13,425 bases of DNA from Ruminococcus sp. UBA3665 (GTDB lineage Bacteria > Bacillota > Clostridia > Oscillospirales > Ruminococcaceae), in NCBI GenBank assembly GCA_002373165.1, contig DFJS01000041.1, positions 1 to 13,425 on the forward strand, in the 5' to 3' direction. Position 1 is the first letter of the stretch, and every line of letters begins with the position of its first letter. The translations under genes were made by a program, and so were the position numbers. Shown piece by piece: positions 1 through 6,193 of this stretch. The notes below the pieces were generated by a model. The model was not told the DNA's origin and ran no database searches. It saw only the letters and a list, made by a program, of their open reading frames with translations.

Positions 1-1
1 T

Positions 2-466
2 GTTAATTATAATTATACCAGAACGGAACTGCCGGCCGCCACTCCCGTTACAGAACTGGAACAGCCTGCGCCGCACTACGGCGATACGGAATTTGTCAGC
101 GCAGAACCTGACCCTTCTGCCGATTATTTCGCACAGGCAAGGCTGGAAAAAACTGCCAGCCGGGACGAAGCTGTCCAGACGCTTCAGATGATGATCGGCG
201 GCGGCGATGTCACAGACGATGAAGCCGTCACGGCTGCTCTCAATGCTGCCGAAGTCGCCAGCCTGATCGAGCACGAAGGCACTATCGAATCCCTGATCAA
301 ATCCCAGGGCTTTTCCGACTGCGTGGTCTATCTGGACGGCGATACTGCCAAAGTTGTTGTCCGCACTGACGGACTGGATGCTTCCGGAGCCGCTATGATC
401 AAAGAAACGATTCTGGAAGAAGTTGCCATTCCGGCCGAAAATATCCGGATTTTTGAAGTCCGGTAA
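2..466 (+). CDS. spoIIIAH: Stage III sporulation protein AH, C-terminal part (5' end outside window)
   Basis: The frame is open from base 2 to the TAA at 464-466 and enters from the left edge, so the start and the N-terminal membrane segment are not visible. The visible 154 residues begin with a Pro/Glu/Thr-rich linker. The family-typical segment YFAQARLEKTASRDEAVQTL follows at roughly visible residues 40-59, then a compact alpha/beta domain ending in IPAENIRIFEVR. This matches the ring-building (YscJ/FliF-like) domain of SpoIIIAH. In known systems that domain lies in the space between mother cell and forespore membranes and binds forespore SpoIIQ to form a channel needed for late sigma-G activity. 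It is the last gene of the spoIIIA operon, whose other members would lie to the left. The recognition rests on the YFAQARL motif and on the Asp23-nusB neighbours. Reading M at 188 as the start would remove the family motif, so that start is wrong. Confidence 0.93.
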   Translation, partial: VNYNYTRTELPAATPVTELEQPAPHYGDTEFVSAEPDPSADYFAQARLEKTASRDEAVQTLQMMIGGGDVTDDEAVTAALNAAEVASLIEHEGTIESLIKSQGFSDCVVYLDGDTAKVVVRTDGLDASGAAMIKETILEEVAIPAENIRIFEVR

Positions 467-475
467 ATTTTATTG

Positions 476-487
476 CAATCCGGATTG
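476..487. promoter_or_regulatory. 12-bp perfect palindrome abutting the -35 box
   Basis: CAATCCGGATTG is a perfect inverted repeat, and its last three bases are the first three of the TTGACA -35 element. This is the position expected of a repressor operator. An 11-base match (CAATCCGGATT) also occurs at 598-608, inside the start of the Asp23 gene. Caution: ATCCGGAT-like words are common in this genome because of codon preference, so this may be chance. Confidence 0.3.
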
Positions 488-513
488 ACAAACGCTGTGT
501 TTTATGTTAAAAT
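485..513 (+). promoter_or_regulatory. Sigma-A-type promoter with extended -10
   Basis: TTGACA at 485-490 is followed by a 17-base spacer and TAAAAT at 508-513. A TG dinucleotide at 505-506 sits one base upstream of the -10, giving an extended -10 (TGtTAAAAT). The -35 is a perfect consensus and the spacing is optimal. Transcription would start near base 520, leaving a leader of about 43 bases before the Asp23 ATG at 563. The promoter lies just after the spoIIIAH stop, so it separates the housekeeping cluster from the sporulation operon to its left. No terminator hairpin is visible between the spoIIIAH stop and this promoter, so read-through from spoIIIA during sporulation is possible. Confidence 0.8.
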
Positions 514-562
514 GAAAATATATCAAAAAACTGTTCCATCAGGAAAGGAAGTCAGTATTGCT

Positions 563-874
563 ATGAGTATGGATAATATCAAAAACGCTGAACGGACAAT
601 CCGGATTTCGGACGATGTGCTCCGTCAGGTAGCCGCCATTGCGGCGCGTGAAGCAGTCGGCGTGGCCGGACTGGACGAGAAACATCCTGTCAGAATTATC
701 AATCTGGGCGGAGCTGTCTCTGCCGAAGTGCGGATTCTCGTCAAAAGCGGAAACCGTGCGGCTGCTGTTGCCGCCCGTGTTCAGAAAGCCGTCAAGCAGA
801 GCATTCAGGATATGACCAGCGTGACAGCCGTACATGTACATGTCGAAATTACCGGTATGCAGGAGGAAGTATGA
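563..874 (+). CDS. Asp23/Gls24 family envelope stress response protein (YqhY-like)
   Basis: The product has 103 residues. The sequence TIRISDDVLRQVAAIAAREA followed by VGVAG is the typical Asp23/Gls24 start, and the C-terminal half alternates strand-like and helical stretches ending in VTAVHVHVEITG, as in the family. In Bacillus the member at this locus, beside nusB, is YqhY, linked to acetyl-CoA carboxylase control; staphylococcal Asp23 acts at the cell envelope. The equivalence to YqhY is inferred from position, and the accB/accC genes that neighbour yqhY in Bacillus are absent here. The frame is open back to 473, but that stretch contains the promoter. The ATG at 563 follows a purine-rich AGGAAAGGAAG site (541-551) and gives the family's N-terminus. 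The last codon overlaps nusB in an ATGA. Confidence 0.88.
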   Translation: MSMDNIKNAERTIRISDDVLRQVAAIAAREAVGVAGLDEKHPVRIINLGGAVSAEVRILVKSGNRAAAVAARVQKAVKQSIQDMTSVTAVHVHVEITGMQEEV

Positions 875-1269
875 AAGCCAGTCAGTACAGAGAAAGTGCA
901 TTTTGCATCTTGTTTGAATCTTCCTTCCGGGATGATTCTCCGGAAGAATTATTTGCCATTGCCGAAGAAATCGGCGAAATCCCCGTCAGCGACAAATGCC
1001 GTGCCCTCGTGAAAGGCGTACTGTCCGAAGCCGGTGCGCTGGATCAGATTATTGCTTCTTACAGTCCGCGCCGTGCCCTGAATCGTATTGCCCGTGTTGA
1101 CTTGATTATTTTAAGAATTGCAATTTATGAACTGCGTAGCAGCAAAAAGCTCCCGGCCGGAGTCATCGTCAGCGAAGCTGTACATCTTTCAGAAATTTAT
1201 GCTTCTGCCGAGGATACGTCTTTTATTAACGGCATTCTGGGAAATTATGTCCGTCAGCATCAGGAATAA
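871..1269 (+). CDS. nusB: Transcription antitermination factor NusB
   Basis: The 132-residue product has the usual NusB length and all-helical pattern. Recognisable parts are the N-terminal RESAFCILFES, the central RALNRIARVDLIILRIAIYEL, and the C-terminal IVSEAVHLSEIYASAEDTSF followed by INGIL. NusB binds NusE (ribosomal protein S10) and boxA RNA, helping RNA polymerase read through rRNA operons. The ATG at 871 overlaps the Asp23 stop in ATGA and is preceded by AGGAGG at 861-866, a strong ribosome binding site, so translation is probably coupled to the gene before. The position between the Asp23-family gene and xseA is conserved in Firmicutes, although folD, which lies between nusB and xseA in Bacillus, is missing here. 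Confidence 0.95.
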   Translation: MKASQYRESAFCILFESSFRDDSPEELFAIAEEIGEIPVSDKCRALVKGVLSEAGALDQIIASYSPRRALNRIARVDLIILRIAIYELRSSKKLPAGVIVSEAVHLSEIYASAEDTSFINGILGNYVRQHQE

Positions 1270-1274
1270 TATTG

Positions 1275-2183
1275 ATGACCGTGACGGAATTCAACAGCAG
1301 GGCGGCCGCACTGCTCCGGAAGCAGCCGCGGCTTAAACTCCTGCTGCTGGAAGGCGAACTGTGCGGTCTGCAATGCCGTGACGGAACTCTGTTTTTTTCG
1401 CTCCGGGATGCCGGAAGTTCGGTCAGAGCCGTTATGTTCCGGGATGCGGCCGGAAGACTGCGCTTTTCGCCGGAAAACGGCATGGCCGTCATCGCGGCCG
1501 GAAGTGCCGGGTTTTATGCATCAAAAGGCGAATTTCAGTTCTGCGTGACAGATATGCTGCTGCAAGGCATCGGCAGCGTGCAGAAAGGCTTTTCCCGAAC
1601 GGAACAGAAGCTTGCCGGAGAAGGCTTGTTTGACGATGCACAGAAAAAAGCAATTCCGGAACATCCCCGGAAAATCGGCCTGATTTCTTCCGCATCCGGT
1701 GCCGCTCTGCATGATGTGCAAAGTACACTGCGCCGCCGTGCGCCGGATGCGGAACTGATTCTGTTTCCTGTCCATGTGCAGGGAAATCTTGCCGGAACAG
1801 AAATCTGTCAGGCTCTGGATACTGCCGATTCGCAGAATCTAGATTTGCTGATTCTCAGCCGCGGAGGCGGTTCGGCCGAAGATCTGGAAGTCTTCAACGC
1901 CGAGGCCGTTGTCCGTGCGGTACATGCCTGCCGGACACCTGTGATTTCGGCAGTGGGGCACGAAACGGATTTTACGCTGACCGACAAAGCCGCTGATCTC
2001 CGTGCCGCTACGCCCACTGCCGCGGCAGAACTGGCATCGGCCGGACAGTCTGCGGAAATTTTTTCAGAATCAGGAGAAATTATCCGTTCTGTCGGACAGA
2101 TTTCGCCCGGAGACTGCCTGAAAATTCATCTGCCGGACGGCGTGGTGTTCGTCCGTGCAGAAAAGAAGGAGAATGTATCATGA
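1275..2183 (+). CDS. xseA: Exodeoxyribonuclease VII large subunit, short form lacking the helical XseB-binding segment
   Basis: The product has 302 residues, while the family is usually 400-450. Residues 1-97 form the OB-fold nucleic-acid-binding domain (VTEFN, GELCGLQCRDGTLFFSLRD). Residues about 100-255 form the catalytic domain with GEGLFD, SSASGAALHDV, RGGGSAEDLEVFN, VGHETDFT and TPTAAAELAS. By alignment to the E. coli enzyme, D147, R196, H229 and D232 correspond to the known catalytic residues, and all are kept. The long helical region that normally follows TPTAAAE is absent: about 10 residues later the sequence enters the family's C-terminal module (SGEIIRSVGQISPGD, residues 266-280). 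The frame is intact. ATG 1275 is chosen over TTG 1272 because AGGAA at 1262-1266 is 8 bases away. The stop overlaps ispA, and no xseB follows. It is probably an active or altered nuclease; whether it can work without the small subunit is unknown. Confidence 0.9.
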   Translation: MTVTEFNSRAAALLRKQPRLKLLLLEGELCGLQCRDGTLFFSLRDAGSSVRAVMFRDAAGRLRFSPENGMAVIAAGSAGFYASKGEFQFCVTDMLLQGIGSVQKGFSRTEQKLAGEGLFDDAQKKAIPEHPRKIGLISSASGAALHDVQSTLRRRAPDAELILFPVHVQGNLAGTEICQALDTADSQNLDLLILSRGGGSAEDLEVFNAEAVVRAVHACRTPVISAVGHETDFTLTDKAADLRAATPTAAAELASAGQSAEIFSESGEIIRSVGQISPGDCLKIHLPDGVVFVRAEKKENVS

Positions 2184-3088
2184 ATGAAACACAAAAACGC
2201 CGTCTGGAATATTATGCCAGTCGCGTGGAAGAGTATCTGTATGAGAATATCATGCAGAACCGGAGCAGTCATCCCGAATCACTGCATACACTGTTCGATG
2301 CTATGCGCCATTCCCTGATGGCCGGCGGAAAACGTCTCCGTCCTGCGCTGATTTATGCGTTCTGTGAACTCTGCGGCGGCGAACCCGGTCAGGCCGACAG
2401 TGCCGCCATGGCTATGGAAATGACACATACAGCTTCCCTGATTTTTGATGACCTGCCTGCGCTGGATAATGACGATGTGCGCCGCGGCAAGCCGTCCTGT
2501 CATAAAGCGTTCGGCGAAGCAACAGCCATTCTCGCCGGATATCACCTGATTTGTCATCCGTTTTATCTGCTTGCTTCTGACGGAACTCTTACTCCGGAAC
2601 AGAAAACTGCTCTGGTTCAGATACTCGCCCGCGAAGAAGGTGCTTCCGGCATGGTCGGCGGCCAGATGCTGGATATGCAGTTCGAGTCGCAGGAACATGT
2701 TTCCGCCGAAGAGCTGGAACAAATGTGCCTGAAAAAGACAGGCGCACTCATCAAGGCTTCCTGCCAGATGGGATGTATCTGCGGCGGCGGCTCGGAAGAA
2801 CAGATGCAGGCCGCCGGCAGTTACGGACTTGCCCTCGGACTTGCCTTCCAGATTATTGATGATATTCTGGATGTGACAGGCACTTCTGAACAGCTGGGCA
2901 AGCCTGCCGGAAGCGATGCCGAAGAACATAAACAGACATTCGTCACAGCTCTGGGCATCGAACGCGCAGGAGCCTATGCCGCCGAACTGACTGCACGTGC
3001 CCATGCCGCACTCCGGCAGCTGCCAGAATCTGAAACGGCAGAATTTTTACATGCCCTGACAGATGCCATGCTCGTCCGGGTGCAGTAA
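2180..3088 (+). CDS. ispA: Polyprenyl (farnesyl/geranylgeranyl) diphosphate synthase
   Basis: This 302-residue trans-prenyltransferase condenses isopentenyl diphosphate onto allylic diphosphates in the cytoplasm. GGKRLRP lies at 49-55. The first Asp-rich motif, DDLPALD (D90, D91, D96), is followed by NDDVRRGKP. GGQMLDM and KTGALI come next, and the second Asp-rich motif IIDDILD has D227, D228 and D231. These bind the Mg-diphosphate substrates. Two departures stand out. The residue five before D90 is Ala85, where farnesyl synthases carry Tyr or Phe; small residues there are associated with longer products such as geranylgeranyl diphosphate. Also, the usual LAGDALL after the RRGKP helix reads LAGYHLI. 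AAGGAG at 2166-2171 precedes the ATG, which overlaps the xseA stop. Dxs, of the same pathway, lies two genes downstream. Confidence 0.93.
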   Translation: MNETQKRRLEYYASRVEEYLYENIMQNRSSHPESLHTLFDAMRHSLMAGGKRLRPALIYAFCELCGGEPGQADSAAMAMEMTHTASLIFDDLPALDNDDVRRGKPSCHKAFGEATAILAGYHLICHPFYLLASDGTLTPEQKTALVQILAREEGASGMVGGQMLDMQFESQEHVSAEELEQMCLKKTGALIKASCQMGCICGGGSEEQMQAAGSYGLALGLAFQIIDDILDVTGTSEQLGKPAGSDAEEHKQTFVTALGIERAGAYAAELTARAHAALRQLPESETAEFLHALTDAMLVRVQ

Positions 3089-3120
3089 TTCCGTCAAAGA
3101 AAGTGAGAAGCGAAAAAATC

Positions 3121-3555
3121 ATGATTTATAATCCGATTTTATGTGCAGGGATTCTTGGCTGGGCTGCCGCTCAGGTGATCAAGTTTATTTTATTTTTCAT
3201 CCAGAATGCTTCTGTCAAGCTGGAGCGGCTTTACGGTTCCGGCGGAATGCCGAGTTCGCATTCTTCGATGGTCTGTGCCACGCTGATTTCTACAGGCAGA
3301 ATTTCCGGGTGGGACTCTCCGGCATTTGCCATTATGTTTGTCGTAGCGGCAATTATCATGTACGATGCCGCTAACGTCCGTCTGGAAGCCGGAAAACATG
3401 CCAAACAGCTGAATGAAATCATGGAGAGGCTCTTCTCGCAGGAAGAGGCCGAACGGGAAACACAGTTCAAAGAACTGCTGGGACATACGCCGCTGCAAGT
3501 GTTCTGCGGTGCAGTGCTGGGGATTGCAATCGGTTCTTTTATGCCGCTGGCATAA
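3121..3555 (+). CDS. Divergent PAP2 family membrane protein (YuiD/DUF212-like)
   Basis: The 144-residue product is a small hydrophobic protein with membrane-spanning stretches near 5-27, 68-81 and 128-143. GSGGMPSSHSS (residues 39-49), MYDAANVRLEAGKHAKQLN (80-98) and LGHTP (120-124) are the signature blocks of the divergent PAP2 family. H47, R87 and H122 are candidates for a phosphatase-like site. PAP2 enzymes dephosphorylate lipid phosphates; the activity of this divergent branch is poorly known. Lying between ispA and dxs it may act on a prenyl diphosphate or related lipid, but that is inference from position. A GTG at 3103 would add six residues (MRSEKI) but has no convincing ribosome binding site; ATG 3121 has GAGAAG about ten bases upstream and starts directly before the first membrane helix. 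The choice is not certain. Confidence 0.86.
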   Translation: MIYNPILCAGILGWAAAQVIKFILFFIQNASVKLERLYGSGGMPSSHSSMVCATLISTGRISGWDSPAFAIMFVVAAIIMYDAANVRLEAGKHAKQLNEIMERLFSQEEAERETQFKELLGHTPLQVFCGAVLGIAIGSFMPLA

Positions 3556-3585
3556 TTATTTTAATAAACGAGTAGTGATAAATTT

Positions 3586-5478
3586 ATGAATATAACAGAC
3601 CAGGACTCCAGAGAATATCAGCTGAAAGACCTGAATCTTCCGGAGGATTTGAAAAAACTGAATTTTTACCAGTGCCGGAAACTCGCCAAAGAAATCCGTA
3701 CGCTGCTGGTGAGGGTGATTTCCAAAAACGGCGGCCATCTGGCCTCGAATCTGGGAACGGTAGAGCTGACTATGGCACTGCACCGGGTATTTGAATCCCC
3801 CAAAGATAAAATTATCTGGGATGTGGGACATCAGTGCTATACGCATAAAATTCTGACCGGCCGTGCAGACAGGTTTGAGACAATCCGGAAGGAAGACGGC
3901 ATTGCCGGATTTCCCAAACCGGACGAGTCGGAACATGATATTTTTATCAGCGGCCACAGCAGTACGTCTATTTCCGCTGCCTGCGGCATCGCCGAAGCTA
4001 TGAGAATGCAGGGCGATCCGCATCATGTCATTGCCGTCATCGGAGACGGCGCACTCACAGGCGGCATGGCCTTTGAGGGACTGAACAACGGCGGCAAGAA
4101 AAAAATGAAGAATTTAATTGTCATTCTGAATGATAATAATATGTCCATTTCCGGAAATGTCGGCGCAATTTCCGGCTATCTGCGGTCAATTCGAGAAAGC
4201 GAAAGCTATGTCAGAAAAAAACAGCAGCTGGAAAAAAATCTGATGAGTGCTCCCGGCGTGGGCGAACATGCTGTGAAAATCCTGAAAAAAACAAAGGACG
4301 GCTTCAAGCGCATCATGTTTCAGCAGGCAACGATGTTTGAACAGTTCGGCTTTGTGTATCTGGGTCCTGTTGACGGGCATAATATGCAGGAACTGGAAGA
4401 AGTGCTCCGCACGGCCAAACGCTATCAGGCCCCTGTTTTCATTCATGTGAAGACTGTAAAGGGAAAGGGCTATCTTCCGGCCGAGAAAAATCCAAGCCTG
4501 TTCCACGGCGTGCCGAAATTTGATATTCTGACAGGAAATCCCGAAGTCTCCGGGGTTGACTGCTATTCTGACATCTTCGGAAAGGAACTCGCCGAACTTG
4601 CTGCACAGGATTCCCGGATTTGTGCCGTCACGGCCGCCATGACCTTCGGGACAGGTCTGCAATATTTTCAGGAAAAATTCCCGGAACGCTTCTATGATGT
4701 CGGCATTGCCGAACAACATGCCGTCACCTTTTCGGCCGGACTGGCCGCTGCCGGAAGAATTCCGGTTTTTGCTGTCTATTCGACGTTCCTGCAAAGAGCT
4801 TACGATCAGCTTCTGCATGATGTCGCCATCGGAAAACTGCATGTTGTGCTGGGCATTGACCGGGCAGGCATCGTGGGCGAGGACGGCGAAACTCATCAGG
4901 GAACGTTCGATGTCCCCATGCTGACTTCCATTCCCGGCGCAGTGATTTATTCTCCGGCGTGTTATGAAGAACTCCGCATGTGTATGCGCCGGGCGGTTCA
5001 GGAAGATACAGGCCTGACGGCCGTCCGCTATCCGCGCGGCAATGACAGGAACATGACTTTTCCGAAAGAAAATCTTAATACAGAATATACATTCACGGAC
5101 TGCGGTTCGGAAGACATGCTGCTGATTTCTTACGGCCGTGTGTATCAGGCACTCTGGGAAGCGCACTGCACCTGTCAGAAAAGCGGCTGTCCGACAAGCC
5201 TGCTGAAACTCACCCGGATTTTCCCCGTTATGGAAGAATTAGTAGAAAAAGCTCTGCCTTATCGGGTAGTTCTGTTTTTTGAAGAAAGCAGCGGCTACGG
5301 CGGCATTTCGACAATTTTCGGTTCTTTGCTGGCACAGTACGGATTCCGGGGACGCTACGTCCGCGTTTCGGCCGACTGTTTCCTGAAACAGGCATCTGTT
5401 CCGGCACTTCTGGAAAAATCCGAACTCTCGGCACATGCCGTCTGTCGGTATATCTACGCATATGGCAGTAAGGATTGA
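3586..5478 (+). CDS. dxs: 1-deoxy-D-xylulose-5-phosphate synthase
   Basis: The 630-residue product has the full Dxs length. It makes 1-deoxy-D-xylulose 5-phosphate from pyruvate and glyceraldehyde 3-phosphate, using thiamine diphosphate and Mg, as the first step of the MEP isoprenoid pathway. H51 (GGHLASNLG) and H82 (DVGHQCYTHKILTGR) match E. coli H49 and H80. GDGALTGG at 153-160 and NDNNMSISGNVGAIS form the cofactor and metal site. The pyrimidine-binding domain has AAMTFGTGL and GIAEQHAVTFSAG with the catalytic Glu at 376, then DRAGIVGEDGETHQGTFD. The C-terminal transketolase domain completes the protein. The ribosome binding site is weak (GAGTAGTGA) and the gap from the PAP2 gene is only 30 bases. 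The last 17 bases overlap tlyA. No frameshift or missing residue was seen. Confidence 0.97.
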   Translation: MNITDQDSREYQLKDLNLPEDLKKLNFYQCRKLAKEIRTLLVRVISKNGGHLASNLGTVELTMALHRVFESPKDKIIWDVGHQCYTHKILTGRADRFETIRKEDGIAGFPKPDESEHDIFISGHSSTSISAACGIAEAMRMQGDPHHVIAVIGDGALTGGMAFEGLNNGGKKKMKNLIVILNDNNMSISGNVGAISGYLRSIRESESYVRKKQQLEKNLMSAPGVGEHAVKILKKTKDGFKRIMFQQATMFEQFGFVYLGPVDGHNMQELEEVLRTAKRYQAPVFIHVKTVKGKGYLPAEKNPSLFHGVPKFDILTGNPEVSGVDCYSDIFGKELAELAAQDSRICAVTAAMTFGTGLQYFQEKFPERFYDVGIAEQHAVTFSAGLAAAGRIPVFAVYSTFLQRAYDQLLHDVAIGKLHVVLGIDRAGIVGEDGETHQGTFDVPMLTSIPGAVIYSPACYEELRMCMRRAVQEDTGLTAVRYPRGNDRNMTFPKENLNTEYTFTDCGSEDMLLISYGRVYQALWEAHCTCQKSGCPTSLLKLTRIFPVMEELVEKALPYRVVLFFEESSGYGGISTIFGSLLAQYGFRGRYVRVSADCFLKQASVPALLEKSELSAHAVCRYIYAYGSKD

Positions 5479-6193
5479 CATCGCCCTGACCGAACGGCAG
5501 CTGTGCCGGAGCCGTTCGCGGGCAAAACTGCTTATCACGGACGGCAAAGTGCGGCTGAATCACGAAATCTGCCGGAAACCGTCGGTTCTTGTCACGGAAG
5601 ATGATCTTCTGGAAGTCGAAGATCTGCCGTTTGTCGGCCGGGGCGGTCTGAAACTGGAAGGCGCACTGGAACAGTTCGGCATTCAGCCGAAAAATCAGAT
5701 TTGTCTGGATATCGGCGCATCAACAGGAGGCTTTACAGACTGTCTGCTCCGGCACGGCGCGGAATTTGTCTATGCTGTGGATGTGGGTCACGGTCAGCTG
5801 GCCGAAAGCCTGAGACAGCATTCGCAGGTAAAAAATCTGGAAAATACAGATATCCGGAGCTTATCGGCAGATGATTTTAAAAAGCTTCCCTCGTTTTGCG
5901 GCATTGATGTATCGTTCATATCGCTGAAGCTGGTGCTTCCGGCGGCGTTCGGACTTCTGGCGGAACAGGCCGACTGCATCGCGCTGGTCAAGCCGCAGTT
6001 CGAGGCCGGAAAAAAAGCTCTGAACAAGCAGGGCATTGTAAAATCTGAAAAAATCCGGAAACAGGTGCTGGAAGATCTGCTGGCATTTGCCGGGCAGACC
6101 GGCTTTCAGGTGTTCGGCTGGTGTGAATCGCCGATTCAGGGCGGTTCCGGCAATATCGAATATCTGATGCATCTCAGAAAGGATTTTTCATGA
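5462..6193 (+). CDS. tlyA: TlyA family rRNA 2'-O-methyltransferase
   Basis: The 243-residue product has an S4 RNA-binding domain at about 1-58 (RIDIALTERQL, SRSRAKLLITDGKVRLN). The linker GRGGLKLEGAL follows, then an FtsJ-like methyltransferase domain with SAM motif LDIGASTGGFTDCL (82-95), AVDVGHGQL, IDVSFISLKLVLP, ALVKPQFEAG and a C-terminal GGSGNIEYL. In mycobacteria TlyA methylates ribose in 16S and 23S rRNA and is needed for capreomycin sensitivity; many relatives, including Bacillus YqxC, are uncharacterised. ATG 5462 lies 17 bases inside the end of dxs and gives the standard N-terminus. No clear ribosome binding site precedes it, so translation is probably coupled to dxs. An in-frame ATG at 5435 would add nine residues and is less likely. 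Confidence 0.94.
   Translation: MAVRIDIALTERQLCRSRSRAKLLITDGKVRLNHEICRKPSVLVTEDDLLEVEDLPFVGRGGLKLEGALEQFGIQPKNQICLDIGASTGGFTDCLLRHGAEFVYAVDVGHGQLAESLRQHSQVKNLENTDIRSLSADDFKKLPSFCGIDVSFISLKLVLPAAFGLLAEQADCIALVKPQFEAGKKALNKQGIVKSEKIRKQVLEDLLAFAGQTGFQVFGWCESPIQGGSGNIEYLMHLRKDFS

Noticed and set aside
598..608. Second CAATCCGGATT copy as a firm operator
   Set aside because: It is inside the coding region and ATCCGGAT words occur often through codon choice, so it is mentioned only as weak support.
2279..3004. 241-codon open frame on the minus strand opposite ispA
   Set aside because: It is fully contained in ispA, has no recognisable domain, and shows shadow-like composition.
4186..5166. 326-codon open frame on the minus strand opposite dxs
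   Set aside because: It lies entirely inside a clear full-length dxs, has no family motifs, and is rich in His, Phe and Cys as expected of a shadow of third-position bias.
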